From Hymenobacter sp. GOD-10R (lineage in GTDB: Bacteria > Bacteroidota > Bacteroidia > Cytophagales > Hymenobacteraceae): 64,000 nucleotides of DNA. Shown here piece by piece: positions 17,647 to 27,000 of the stretch (position 1 is its first letter; every line of letters begins with the position of its first letter). The position numbers and the translations under genes were made by a program. The DNA is taken from NCBI RefSeq assembly GCF_035609205.1, contig NZ_CP141184.1, positions 2,818,501 to 2,882,500 of the forward strand. Reading direction: 5' to 3'. The notes beneath the pieces are model-generated. The model was not told the DNA's origin and searched no databases. It saw nothing but the letters and a program-made list of their open reading frames with translations.

Positions 17647-19029
17647 ATGAACACAACATTATCTTGCTTGCGTGCTCGAAGTAGCACGCTGTTATTGGGC
17701 CTTTTGCTGCTTATGCCGTGGCTGAGCTGGGCGCAAAAATCGACTCAGCCCATTGGCACGTTGCCCCCGCAGGCCACCTTACAACAGTGCATCGAGTTTG
17801 CCCTCAATAACCAGCCCGCCGTGCGCCAAGCTAGGCTGAATGAACAGATCGGGGAGCGCAACATTCGTATCGGGCTTTCCTACTGGTTGCCCCAGATCAA
17901 CGGTACGGGCATTTATACACGCAATATTCAGCTGCCTACCAGCGTATTACCCAACTTCACCGATCCATCGGCCGGGCAGCAGATCATCCGAATTGGCTTG
18001 AAAAACACCTCGACCGTTGGGGTAGGAGCCACGCAGCTACTCTTCAATAACGACGTGTTGCTGGCTGCCCGCTCGGTGCGGGCCACGCGCTTGAACTACG
18101 CCCAGACCACGGCGCTCAACAAGATCGACGTGGTGACCAACGTGAGCAAAGCGTTCTACGACATTCTGCTCACGCAGGAACAGCTGCGGATTCTGCTAGA
18201 AGACATTCAACGCCAGGAGCGCCAGGTGAAAGATGCCCGCGCGCAGTATGAGCAAGGCATCGTCGATAAGACGGACTTTCTGCGGGCAGAAATTTCGGTG
18301 AAAAACGCCTATGCCCAGCGCCGCACGGTATCAACCTCGATGAGCGGCAAATACGCGACGCTGAAGCAGCTGATGGGCCTAGCCCCCGAAAACCCGCTGA
18401 ACCTCACCTACGATACCCTGCAAATGGTGAAGGAAACAGCCCTGGATACGACTCAGCGGCTTGCCTACGAGAAACGCGTTGAGATTCAGCAGCTTCAGAC
18501 GCAGAAGCAGTTGCAGCGCTTCCAAATCGACTATTACCGATTTGGCTTCCTGCCGTCGCTATCTGGATTTTACAACTACAACCGCGTTTACCAAAACAAC
18601 AACTTCTCCGACCTCTACAGCCGCGCCTTCCCCAACCAGAACGCCGGTTTGCAGCTCGCGCTGCCCATTTTTACCGGCACGCGGCGCCTGCAAAACCTGA
18701 AGATTGCGGAGCTCCAGGACGACCAGCTCGACCTCAGCCTGTTCGACACGCGTAACCAGATCAACACCGAGTTCGAGCAGACGATGGGTACTTACAAAGG
18801 GGCGCTCAATGAGCTAGCGGTGGTGCAGCAAAATGTGGCCGACGCCAAGGAGGTATACCGTATTCTGAACCTCCAATACCGGGAAGGCATCCGCACGTTC
18901 CTCGACGTGATTATCGCCGAAACCGACCTGCGGACGGCGCAGCTGAATTATTACAATGCCTTGTTCAGCGTGCTCTCTAGCAAGCTAGATGTGGAGCGTG
19001 CTCTGGGCAATATCACCTTTAATCAGTAA
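17647..19029 (+). CDS. TolC-family outer-membrane efflux channel
   Basis: This 460-residue protein has a signal peptide (LLLGLLLLMPWLSWAQ) and two OEP repeats of long coiled-coil helices (about residues 40-240 and 270-450), e.g. LNKIDVVTNVSKAFYDILLT and VQQNVADAKEVYRILNLQYR. It forms the outer-membrane exit duct of the RND tripartite pump and is the first structural gene of the operon; the adaptor follows 12 bp later. Confidence 0.94.
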   Translation: MNTTLSCLRARSSTLLLGLLLLMPWLSWAQKSTQPIGTLPPQATLQQCIEFALNNQPAVRQARLNEQIGERNIRIGLSYWLPQINGTGIYTRNIQLPTSVLPNFTDPSAGQQIIRIGLKNTSTVGVGATQLLFNNDVLLAARSVRATRLNYAQTTALNKIDVVTNVSKAFYDILLTQEQLRILLEDIQRQERQVKDARAQYEQGIVDKTDFLRAEISVKNAYAQRRTVSTSMSGKYATLKQLMGLAPENPLNLTYDTLQMVKETALDTTQRLAYEKRVEIQQLQTQKQLQRFQIDYYRFGFLPSLSGFYNYNRVYQNNNFSDLYSRAFPNQNAGLQLALPIFTGTRRLQNLKIAELQDDQLDLSLFDTRNQINTEFEQTMGTYKGALNELAVVQQNVADAKEVYRILNLQYREGIRTFLDVIIAETDLRTAQLNYYNALFSVLSSKLDVERALGNITFNQ

Positions 19030-19041
19030 ACAAGCGAATCC

Positions 19042-20205
19042 ATGAACTGGTATTCAGGACGGGTATTGCCCGTAGTTATTAGCTCTGCGTTGCTCGCCTC
19101 TTGCGGCTCGAAAGAGCAACAAGGACAACAGCAAGGACCACCGCCCGCCATTCCGGTAGCGGTGTACAAAGTGACCGAGGAGCCGGTAGTGGGCGCCGAT
19201 ACGTATCCCGGCACCGTGGTGCCGCTGAACGAGGTGCAACTGCTGGCGCAGGTAACGGGCTATCTGACCGATATTTATGTGCAAGATGGCCAGCGGGTTA
19301 CCAAAGGCCAGCGCCTTTACAATATTGACCGCACCCGCTACCAGGCCGCCTACAACCAGGCAACGGCTCAGTTGCAAGTAGCGCGCACTAACTACGCCCG
19401 CGCCGCGCAGGATGCAGAGCGCTACGTGCGTCTCGGTGAGCAAGACGCTATTGCCAAGCAGCAGATCGATATTGCTAAGGCTACCCAGGCCAACGCACAA
19501 TCGCAGATTGCGGCGGCCCAAGCAGGCGTTAGCGCCGCGGCCTTGGACGTGCGCAACTCCGTTATTATTGCGCCGCTCACGGGTACCATCGGCATTGCGC
19601 AAGTGAAGCTAGGTGGCCTCGTCTCGCAGGGTCAAACCCTCATCAACACGGTGTCGGCCGAAGAGCCCATTGCCGTTGACGTCAACATTGCCGAGCAGGA
19701 CATTGCCCGTTTCTTAAAGCTGCAACAAAACAAGGCCGCCGTGAAGGACTCGGTGTTCACCTTGGTACTACCCGGTCTGAAGCCCTACAACGTGCCGGGC
19801 CGCGTGGCTACCGTCGACCGGGCCGTGGATCCGCAAACTGGCACGTTGCGCGTGCGTGTGCAGTTTCCGAACCCAAAGCGCATGCTGAAGGCTGGGATGA
19901 ACGTGACTATGCGCGTGCTCAACCAAGACACCGGCAACCAGCTCGTGATTCCGGCTCGCGCCGTGACCGAGCAAATGGGCGAGTTCTACGTGTACGTGGT
20001 GGGCGACAGCAACAAAGTAGCCCAGCGCAAGGTGATGACCGGCACGCGGGTGAAAGACATGGTGGTGGTACGCAACGGCCTGAAGGAAAACGAGACCATC
20101 GTGAGCGATGGTTTGCAGAACCTGCGCGAAGGCGCGGTAATCCAGGTCGGCGACCCCACGAAACCAGCGGCAGCGCAAGGCGGCAAGCCTACGGCTGCTA
20201 AATAG
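19042..20205 (+). CDS. RND efflux periplasmic adaptor (membrane fusion protein)
   Basis: This 387-residue lipoprotein-like protein has an N-terminus VVISSALLASCGSKEQQ with a lipobox (LASC, Cys about 20). It then has an HlyD/AcrA barrel-sandwich (QVTGYLTDIYVQDGQRVTKG), a helical hairpin (about 95-160) and a beta-barrel. It ends in an Ala/Lys-rich tail. It bridges the TolC channel and the inner-membrane pump. Only 23 bp separate it from the RND gene. Confidence 0.95.
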   Translation: MNWYSGRVLPVVISSALLASCGSKEQQGQQQGPPPAIPVAVYKVTEEPVVGADTYPGTVVPLNEVQLLAQVTGYLTDIYVQDGQRVTKGQRLYNIDRTRYQAAYNQATAQLQVARTNYARAAQDAERYVRLGEQDAIAKQQIDIAKATQANAQSQIAAAQAGVSAAALDVRNSVIIAPLTGTIGIAQVKLGGLVSQGQTLINTVSAEEPIAVDVNIAEQDIARFLKLQQNKAAVKDSVFTLVLPGLKPYNVPGRVATVDRAVDPQTGTLRVRVQFPNPKRMLKAGMNVTMRVLNQDTGNQLVIPARAVTEQMGEFYVYVVGDSNKVAQRKVMTGTRVKDMVVVRNGLKENETIVSDGLQNLREGAVIQVGDPTKPAAAQGGKPTAAK

Positions 20206-20228
20206 TTTTAATTGCTTTTCTACTAAGC

Positions 20229-23200
20229 ATGATATCAGACGTTTTTATACGACGACCGGTCACGGCTATTGTCGTATCCATTGTTATTGTTCTGGTCGGG
20301 GTGCTTGCCATCCTGAGCCTGCCCATCAGCCAATACCCGGACATTTCGCCACCCGTAGTGCAGATTTCGGGTAGCTTCACGGGAGCCGATGCGCAGACGG
20401 TGGAGCAAACCGTAATGACCCCCATCGAGACGCAGGTAAACGGTACGCCGGGCATGGCCTACCTGTCGTCGAACGCCACCAGCGATGGCCGTATCTCGTC
20501 GAACGTGACCTTCGAGATTGGTACCAACATCGACATTGCAACCCTCGACGTGCAGAACCGGGTGAGCGTAGCCCAGCCGCAGCTTCCCGACGAAGTGAAG
20601 CGCCTAGGCCTGACGGTAAAAAAGCGTAACCCCACCATCCTGATGGTAGTGGCGCTGTACTCGCCGCAGAAGACGCACAACATTCAGTTCCTCGACAACT
20701 ACACCAATATCTACGTGCGCGACGCCTTGTTGCGCGTGAAAGGTGTGGGTGACGTGACCAGCATTGGCCAAGACTTCTCGATGCGCGTGTGGCTCAAGCC
20801 CGACCGCATGGCACAGCTAGGCCTAAGCGCGGCCGAAGTGACGGGCGCTTTGCAAGAGCAAAACGTGCAAGTAGCTGCCGGTTCTATCGGTTCGGCGCCA
20901 CAGTACGGCTCGCAGCCTTTCGAATACACGCTGTTCGTAAACGGCCGCTTGAGCAAGCAAGAGGAGTTCGAAAACATCATCGTGCGGACCAACCCCACGG
21001 ATGGCTCCATTGTGTACCTCAAGGACGTGGCGCGGATACAGCTCGGTAGCTTCGACTACTCGCGGGCTTCTACCGTGAACGGCAACCCGGCTACGCTGCT
21101 GCTCGTGAACCAAGTGCCAGGCGGTAATGCGCTCGAAACGGCCGAAGGAGTGTACGCGGCCTTGGATCAGCTGAAAACCAAGTTTCCGCCGGACGTAACC
21201 TACAAGGTGCCGTTCGAGTCGATTACGGTGGTGAAAGTGTCCATTGAGGAAGTAATTCACACGCTGGTTGAGGCACTGGTGCTGGTGACGATTGTGGTAT
21301 TCGTGTTCCTGCAAAGCTGGCGCGCTACCCTCATCCCGATCCTAGCCGTGCCGGTAGCTATTGTGGGTACGTTCATCATGTTCATTCCCCTAGGCTTCAC
21401 CATCAACACGCTGACCCTCTTTGGTTTCGTGCTTGCTATTGGTATTGTGGTCGACGACGCCATTGTGGTGGTGGAAGCCGTGCAGCACTACATTGACACG
21501 GAGCGCATTTCGGCGCGGGAGGCTACCGAGAAGGCCATGAAAGACATCACGGCGCCGGTAATTGCCATTGCCTTGATCCTGGCCGCGGTGTTTATCCCGG
21601 TAGGCTTCATTCCCGGTATCGTAGGGCGCTTGTACCAACAGTTTGCCATCACTATCGCCATATCGGTGGTGCTGTCGGCCTTCATCGCCTTGTCGCTCAC
21701 GCCGGCGCTTTGCTCGCTGCTGATGCGCCCCACCGAGCAGAATGCTGACTCGAAAGGCCTAAATAAGCTGTTCTACAAGTTCAACCAGTGGTTTGGCCGC
21801 GTTACCGATTCGTATTCGAACGGCGTAACCCGGACGCTAAAAGCCACGCCGCTGGTGCTCATCTTGCTCGTGTGTATCTACGCCGGCACGTTTGGACTGT
21901 TCCGCACCAAGCCTTCGGGCTTTATCCCGACCGAAGACGAAGGACGTTTGTATGTGTCGGTGGAATTGCCGCAGGGCGCTTCTAGTGCTCGTACCAAGGC
22001 CGTTATGAATCAGATGTCGGATATCATTCGTAAGAAGATTCCCGCCATCAACAACTACTCCGGTATTGCCGGTCTGAACGCATTGAACTTTGCCTTCAAA
22101 TCGAGCAGCGGTACCTTCTTCGTGCAGCTCAAGCCCTGGGACGAGCGCAAAGACGAGTCGCAGCAGCTCTACGGTGTGATCGGGCAGCTACAGAAGGAGT
22201 TCTCGGTGATTAGAGGTGCCAACATTGTGGTGGTGCCGCCGCCCGCTATTCCAGGCCTAGGTAACACGGGTGGTTTCAGCTTCCAGCTGGAGCAGCGCGA
22301 AGCCTCGACCGATATCAAAGCCTTCGAAGCGACGGTAAACAAATTTGTGGCGGCCGTGAACCAGCGACCGGAAATTGCGCGCGCGTACACCTTCTTTACG
22401 GCTAAAACGCCTGGTTATCAAATCACAGTTGACCGGAACAAAGCCAAAAAGCTAGGGGTGCCGCTGACGAACATCTTCCAAACGATGTCGACGTACCTAG
22501 GTAGTACATATATCAACGACTTCACGAAGTACGGTCGCAACTTCCGCGTGGTGGCCCAGGCCGATACCTTCTACCGCAAGGATATCACGGAGCTAAACAC
22601 GTTCTACGTGCTGAATCAGCAAGGCCAGCAGGTGCCGATGAGCTCCCTGGTGACCTACAAGCTGGTGGAAAACGCCCCGTTGATTTCGCACTATAACCTG
22701 TTCCGCTCGGCCGAAATCAACGGCGACGCCAAGCCAGGCTACAGCTCCGGTCAAGCCATTGCGGCCTTGCAGGAAGTAGCCGCTAAGACGTTGCCCGCCG
22801 ATTACGGCTTCGACTTCTCCGGCCTAAGCCGTGAGGAAATCAACGCGGGTAATAGCACCATTATCATCTTCGGTCTGTCGATTCTGTTCGTGTTCTTGCT
22901 GCTAGCGGCGCTGTACGAAAGCTGGTCGGTGCCGTTCTCGGTACTGCTGGCGGTGCCCCTAGGTGCCTTCGGCGCTATCGTGGCCCTGACCTTGCTGCCC
23001 AAGCTCACCAACAACGTGTACGCCCAGATTGGTCTGATCACGCTGATTGGTTTGGCCGCCAAAAACGCCATCCTGATCGTGGAGTTTGCTAAGGAACGCG
23101 TCGATTGGGGTATGAACCTGGTGGACGCCACCATGGAAGCCGTGCGGCTACGTCTGCGCCCGATCATCATGACCTCGCTGGCGTTCATCCTCGGCGTGCT

Positions 23201-23522
23201 GCCGCTGGCCTTCGCCTCGGGGGCCGGTGCCGTGTCACGCCAAACGATTGGCTGGACGGTGACGGGTGGTATGATTGCGGCTACCTTCCTGGCCATCTTC
23301 GCCGTGCCGGTGCTATTTGTAGGCATCACGCGGCTAGCTTATGGCAAGAAGAAGCTAGCCGAAATGGAAGCTAACTACGACCCTGAAGCGCACGGCCACG
23401 TGCAGCACGGCTCCAAAGATTCGAACACGCCGCCAGAAGGCCCTTCTGAGTCGAACAACAACGACAAAGGCACCGAGGAAAAGCGGCGGAACGACCAAAC
23501 GCCGCCGGAGCTAGGAACCTAG
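20229..23522 (+). CDS. RND (HAE1/AcrB-type) multidrug efflux pump
   Basis: This 1097-residue protein has the RND layout: TM1 near residues 10-30, a large periplasmic loop, TM2-6, a second loop and TM7-12. TM4 carries the proton-relay pair in GIVVDDAIVVVEAV. Conserved GFIPTEDEGRLYVSVELPQG opens the second loop. The C-terminal tail of about 60 residues is hydrophilic, charged and Asn/Glu-rich, longer than in AcrB, and cytosolic. Predicted drug/proton antiporter with the two genes upstream. A palindromic terminator lies 45 bp past the stop. Confidence 0.96.
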   Translation: MISDVFIRRPVTAIVVSIVIVLVGVLAILSLPISQYPDISPPVVQISGSFTGADAQTVEQTVMTPIETQVNGTPGMAYLSSNATSDGRISSNVTFEIGTNIDIATLDVQNRVSVAQPQLPDEVKRLGLTVKKRNPTILMVVALYSPQKTHNIQFLDNYTNIYVRDALLRVKGVGDVTSIGQDFSMRVWLKPDRMAQLGLSAAEVTGALQEQNVQVAAGSIGSAPQYGSQPFEYTLFVNGRLSKQEEFENIIVRTNPTDGSIVYLKDVARIQLGSFDYSRASTVNGNPATLLLVNQVPGGNALETAEGVYAALDQLKTKFPPDVTYKVPFESITVVKVSIEEVIHTLVEALVLVTIVVFVFLQSWRATLIPILAVPVAIVGTFIMFIPLGFTINTLTLFGFVLAIGIVVDDAIVVVEAVQHYIDTERISAREATEKAMKDITAPVIAIALILAAVFIPVGFIPGIVGRLYQQFAITIAISVVLSAFIALSLTPALCSLLMRPTEQNADSKGLNKLFYKFNQWFGRVTDSYSNGVTRTLKATPLVLILLVCIYAGTFGLFRTKPSGFIPTEDEGRLYVSVELPQGASSARTKAVMNQMSDIIRKKIPAINNYSGIAGLNALNFAFKSSSGTFFVQLKPWDERKDESQQLYGVIGQLQKEFSVIRGANIVVVPPPAIPGLGNTGGFSFQLEQREASTDIKAFEATVNKFVAAVNQRPEIARAYTFFTAKTPGYQITVDRNKAKKLGVPLTNIFQTMSTYLGSTYINDFTKYGRNFRVVAQADTFYRKDITELNTFYVLNQQGQQVPMSSLVTYKLVENAPLISHYNLFRSAEINGDAKPGYSSGQAIAALQEVAAKTLPADYGFDFSGLSREEINAGNSTIIIFGLSILFVFLLLAALYESWSVPFSVLLAVPLGAFGAIVALTLLPKLTNNVYAQIGLITLIGLAAKNAILIVEFAKERVDWGMNLVDATMEAVRLRLRPIIMTSLAFILGVLPLAFASGAGAVSRQTIGWTVTGGMIAATFLAIFAVPVLFVGITRLAYGKKKLAEMEANYDPEAHGHVQHGSKDSNTPPEGPSESNNNDKGTEEKRRNDQTPPELGT

Positions 23523-23566
23523 GTTTCGACCTGTTGCCTATTGCTAAGGCAAAAGATGCACAAAGC

Positions 23567-23596
23567 AAAAGCCCGCGACCTAGGTCGCGGGCTTTT
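23567..23596. terminator. palindromic bidirectional terminator after the RND gene
   Basis: A perfect 30-bp palindrome beginning AAAA and ending TTTT, centred on CCTAGG, with further T's on the plus strand. It sits between the convergent RND (+) and phospholipase (-) genes and can terminate both. Confidence 0.85.
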
Positions 23597-23646
23597 TTTG
23601 TTGAGACAAGCTAGGTCTGATCGTGGGTATGGAAGCGGGAGCTGAG

Positions 23647-24663
23647 TTAAAACTCCGGATTCGTATAAAAATCTATCAACTTGCCTTTCTTGAGAAGCTT
23701 CAGCTCCTGCTTGAGTCCGCGTTGGTTGTTGCGGGTGGTTAGCTTTGAATCAAGCGTACCTAGGTCAGGTTTGCCGGCATTAACCCAAGCTGTGTACCAA
23801 TAATCGGCAGTGGCGACAATGGCGGCGCGTAGCTGGCGTTCAACCATGTGATTAAGCTTTGCGTGGTAGCTCTTTGCGTATTCTGGCGAGTAGTACGTGT
23901 CACCGAATTGGTTTTTGCGGACGGCGCCCTGCGCATCGAGTTGGTACACGTTGGAAGCGGTGAGGTTGCCGTGCACCTCCTTTTCGAGGCGCAGCAGCGT
24001 ATCGGCCGTGGCAAAGCTGCGCTGCATAATAGCCCACGTTTCGGTCACCGGATCGGCGATGTAGCGGGCCTCCCGGACGCGGAAGTTGTAGTCCTTCCCA
24101 AACATTTCGGGCAGCTGGCCCTCAAAAAAGGAGTGAATGCCCTTCTGATTGGTGAGTTGGCCGTCGTGGTTGAGGGTGGTGTGCAGGGGCATGTGGGCGT
24201 CGCCGAGGTAGTGACCTAGGTCGGCGGCCAGGAACAGGGCTTCGTCCTTGCGGCCGTTCTTGAAGGCGCGAGTCAGCTTGACCATCATCTGCTCGACGTA
24301 CCAGGGCAGAGTACCGTTTTTCTCCAGCGTAGCGGCGTCAAAGCGAGTCTGCGCTTCGGCCCAGGTGCGCGGAAACTGCGTGAGCGGACCTAGGTTGTAG
24401 GCCTCGGGGTTGATGAAGTGGCGTGCAAACTCGGCTTTGTCACCGATGACGTATTTGCGGGCGTCAGGCAGCACAGCTTCTTCGGTGAGGAAGTCGGCGT
24501 GGTTGTAGAAGAAGGTGCGCATGGCCGGCGGCAAGGCCAAGATGGCAGCGCGATTGATGCGCTGATGACTCCAGGCACCCCAGGCAAATAGGAGGGAAGG
24601 CGCACTCAGCAGCAGAGCGACGAGCAACAGGACCCGGGCGCGACGACGGGAATAGGTGAACAT
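23647..24663 (-). CDS. secreted zinc-dependent phospholipase C / S1-P1-like hydrolase
   Basis: The frame opens at 24729, but the ATG at 24663 (MFTYSRRRAR followed by a hydrophobic core and LLFAWG) is the better start, giving 338 residues with a signal peptide. The mature protein should begin at or near the Trp of WGAWSHQRIN. In this superfamily the N-terminal Trp and downstream His residues bind three zinc ions. LGHYLGDAHMPLHTTLNHDG (about 150-170) supplies further His/Asp ligands. Likely a periplasmic phosphodiesterase acting on phospholipid or nucleic acid; the exact substrate is not determinable. Confidence 0.85.
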   Translation of the reverse strand: MFTYSRRRARVLLLVALLLSAPSLLFAWGAWSHQRINRAAILALPPAMRTFFYNHADFLTEEAVLPDARKYVIGDKAEFARHFINPEAYNLGPLTQFPRTWAEAQTRFDAATLEKNGTLPWYVEQMMVKLTRAFKNGRKDEALFLAADLGHYLGDAHMPLHTTLNHDGQLTNQKGIHSFFEGQLPEMFGKDYNFRVREARYIADPVTETWAIMQRSFATADTLLRLEKEVHGNLTASNVYQLDAQGAVRKNQFGDTYYSPEYAKSYHAKLNHMVERQLRAAIVATADYWYTAWVNAGKPDLGTLDSKLTTRNNQRGLKQELKLLKKGKLIDFYTNPEF

Positions 24664-24786
24664 GAGCAGAAGAGCTAGGTAATCGGGAAACACTACAAAA
24701 CTACAAGGCTCTTTGCAGGAACGTGCCACGGCGTGCTCCTACGGCGTCCTGTTTTTAGCTAGATTAGCCGCCAAACTCCTGCCCTT

Positions 24787-25710
24787 ATGAAAAAAATATT
24801 CTTGGCTGCTTTTCTCCTCAGCGCCTCCTCTTCCATGCTTTTTGCCCAAAACCAAGTCGTTCCCCTGTACGCTGGCACCGTCCCCGATTCCAAACCGAGT
24901 GACGTGAAGGAAAACATCATCAAAGTAGCCGACGGCACCGAGCGCGTTAGCAACGTGGTACAGCCTACGTTGTCTATCTACTTGCCACCCAAAGAGAAGG
25001 CGAACGGCACGGCCGTTATTATTTGCCCTGGTGGAGGCTACGCCCGTTTGTCAATTGACGGCGAAGGTCGTGAAGTAGCTAAGCGCCTGAACGAGATGGG
25101 CGTGGCGGCTTTCGTGCTCAAATACCGTCTGCCGAACGACCAGAGCCAGCCTGACAAGTCTATCGCGCCGCTGATGGATGCCCAGCAAAGCCTCCGGATG
25201 GTGCGCGAGCAGGCCGCCAAATACAACGTCAACCCGAACCGCATTGGCATTATGGGCTTCTCGGCGGGCGGACACCTAGCTTCCACCGCCGGCACGCACT
25301 TCACGAAGCCCGTGGGGCAAAACGTGAGTGCCACCTCCGTGCGCCCCGATTTTGAGGTACTGATCTATCCTGTTATCAGCTTCTCCGAGGAGCTGAAACA
25401 CGGCGGCTCCCGCGACAATTTGATCGGCAAAACTCCTTCGGAAGATCAGATTAAGCTGTATTCTAATGAACTACAGGTGACGGCCCAAACGCCGCCTACC
25501 TTCCTGGTGCACGCCCAAGACGACAAAACGGTGCCGGTGCGCAACAGCATCGTGTTCTACGAAGCTTGCACGAAGCAAGGTGTGCTCGCCGAAATGCACC
25601 TCTATCCCAAAGGCGGCCACGGCTTCGGCATGCACAACAAAACCACGAAAGACGAGTGGATCGAAAGCCTGCAAAACTGGTTCGACGCCAACGGCTGGCT
25701 AACGAAGTAG
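24787..25710 (+). CDS. secreted alpha/beta hydrolase (acetyl-esterase / BD-FAE-like)
   Basis: This 307-residue protein has a signal peptide (IFLAAFLLSASSSMLFAQ). It shows the oxyanion-type CPGGGYARLS (about 79-88), nucleophile GFSAGGHLAS (Ser about 159), acid in VHAQDDKTVPVRN and His in GGHGFGMHNK. This layout is typical of Bacteroidota carbohydrate acetyl esterases and BD-FAE-type enzymes that deacylate xylan or feruloylated glycans. The C-terminus overlaps the convergent gene at 25699 by 12 bp. Confidence 0.9.
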   Translation: MKKIFLAAFLLSASSSMLFAQNQVVPLYAGTVPDSKPSDVKENIIKVADGTERVSNVVQPTLSIYLPPKEKANGTAVIICPGGGYARLSIDGEGREVAKRLNEMGVAAFVLKYRLPNDQSQPDKSIAPLMDAQQSLRMVREQAAKYNVNPNRIGIMGFSAGGHLASTAGTHFTKPVGQNVSATSVRPDFEVLIYPVISFSEELKHGGSRDNLIGKTPSEDQIKLYSNELQVTAQTPPTFLVHAQDDKTVPVRNSIVFYEACTKQGVLAEMHLYPKGGHGFGMHNKTTKDEWIESLQNWFDANGWLTK

Positions 25711-26028
25711 CGCAAACGGGTCGTCTACGTCACCGACCCAGGTAATTTCAGTTCCTACCGGCACGTCGTCAATCAGTTCCGATTCAAGCAGTAACACGTA
25801 AATGTCGCGGTAGGTGGGGCCCGTTTCGGCTTCCACTTGCCGCGACATTTCTTCTACGCTAGCTGGCATGGTTTCCTGCTGCCCATCGGGGAAGGTGAGC
25901 GTGACCAAGAGCTTGGTGTGCAGGACAAATTGTCGTAACACCGATTGCTCGTTGCGCGGCACGGCCAGCAAGCCTAGCCCCGTGAGGCGGACGCTAGCAT
26001 CGACGGTCATGAGCAATTGCGCAGGCAT
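25699..26028 (-). CDS. hypothetical protein
   Basis: A 109-residue acidic protein with no signal peptide and no recognised domain. Visible segments are VLHTKLLVTLTFPDGQQETM (beta-rich) and a C-terminus LLLESELIDDVPVGTEITWV. It lies immediately downstream of the FUSC-type gene on the same strand (15 bp apart) and is probably co-transcribed with it. Its stop overlaps the esterase 3' end. Confidence 0.65.
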   Translation of the reverse strand: MPAQLLMTVDASVRLTGLGLLAVPRNEQSVLRQFVLHTKLLVTLTFPDGQQETMPASVEEMSRQVEAETGPTYRDIYVLLLESELIDDVPVGTEITWVGDVDDPFALLR

Positions 26029-26043
26029 AAAGAAGCTAGGGGG

Positions 26044-26571
26044 TTAGTCGTTGCCCTGCTCCGACAACGACGACGGGTTGCGCAGGCGACGGATGTAAGA
26101 GAAAAATACGCCCAGCAGCAGTGCCACCGCGCAGCCTAGCAACACTTCGCCGGTGCGCGTAAGCGCAATCGTCACAGCTTCGCGCCAGGGAGCGTTGGCA
26201 AGAATCGCCGGCACCATAACGATGGAAACGGTGGCTGGCGCTAGCTTCCAACTCGAAGGATACTTTTTGAAGGAGGTGCTGATAAACACAGCAATCGTGA
26301 CGGCCAGCAAAAACGACCAAACCGTGACGCCGGCCAGCAAGATGCAGATGATGCCTACCGCACAGCCCATTACGGTGTTAATCACCCGCGAGGTAATAGC
26401 GTTGCGCAGGTTGCCAAAGTCCGGCTCTGATACCACAATCACTGAAATCAGTGCCCATTCCATCTTTTCGAGTTGGAGCCACTTGAATAAAAGCCAGACG
26501 ATAATGCACCCGAGCACCGTCCGGAAGGCATAGAGCAGAGAGGTAACTGTGAAGGAAACGTGTTGCTTCAT
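26044..26571 (-). CDS. FUSC-family inner-membrane protein
   Basis: This 175-residue protein has about five transmembrane helices (e.g. LGCIIVWLLFKWLQL; AVGIICILLAGVTVWSFLLA) and a C-terminal cytosolic tail. The WALISVIVVSEPDFGNLRNA segment followed by R-N-x-MGCAVG fits the FUSC/aromatic-acid exporter-like family (FUSC_2). It is a short, membrane-only version without the soluble domain of larger members. Function unknown; some relatives export aromatic carboxylic acids. Confidence 0.8.
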   Translation of the reverse strand: MKQHVSFTVTSLLYAFRTVLGCIIVWLLFKWLQLEKMEWALISVIVVSEPDFGNLRNAITSRVINTVMGCAVGIICILLAGVTVWSFLLAVTIAVFISTSFKKYPSSWKLAPATVSIVMVPAILANAPWREAVTIALTRTGEVLLGCAVALLLGVFFSYIRRLRNPSSLSEQGND

Positions 26572-27000
26572 TCGAAAGAATGATAGAGACAGGAGGCTAG
26601 GTTGACGGAAAGTGTTTACTACGAAGCCCGGTAACTAGTTTTTCAACCTGCAAACAGTTTTGCACGAAGATAGGCCCTAGTACTAGGCCTTAATTTTTCG
26701 ATCAATGCCTGATCGGAGCAGGTGAGAGGAGTGAAGCTAGGCTCTGTCCACGTTGGTGGAGCAGCATGCGTTTTTAGGCAGCGCAAGGCACCAAATAGGG
26801 CCTCTATCCACAAAAATCTGTTTTAAGGCTAATAATAAACTATCACAAACGTTTGCGAACGTCACGCAAAGGATTGCACTTCCTAATGCCTTCCTTACTT
26901 TTAAGCCGACCGTTTTCCGCCGCCCAGCTAGGGTAATGTAAATCGGGTAGTTAGTGCTATTCATCGCAGCAGTTTGCCTGTAGACTGCCAGTAGCTTTCG
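26572..27000. other. intergenic region upstream of the PmoA/Gfo cluster
   Basis: About 430 bases without a convincing gene. It contains a LacI-like palindrome (26843-26858) and an IR TTGCG/CGCAA (26853-26869). Short frames here lack protein character. Confidence 0.5.
26843..26858. promoter_or_regulatory. LacI-type palindromic operator candidate
   Basis: TCACAAACGTTTGCGA is a 16-bp palindrome with a single mismatched pair and a central CG, the form typical of LacI/CcpA-family operators. It lies about 145 bp upstream of the PmoA-like gene. No lacI gene is visible, so the regulator would be elsewhere. Confidence 0.35.

Noticed and set aside
19054..23329. Long antisense frames over the efflux genes
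   Set aside because: They mirror the codon bias of the strongly supported plus-strand genes and have no domain of their own.
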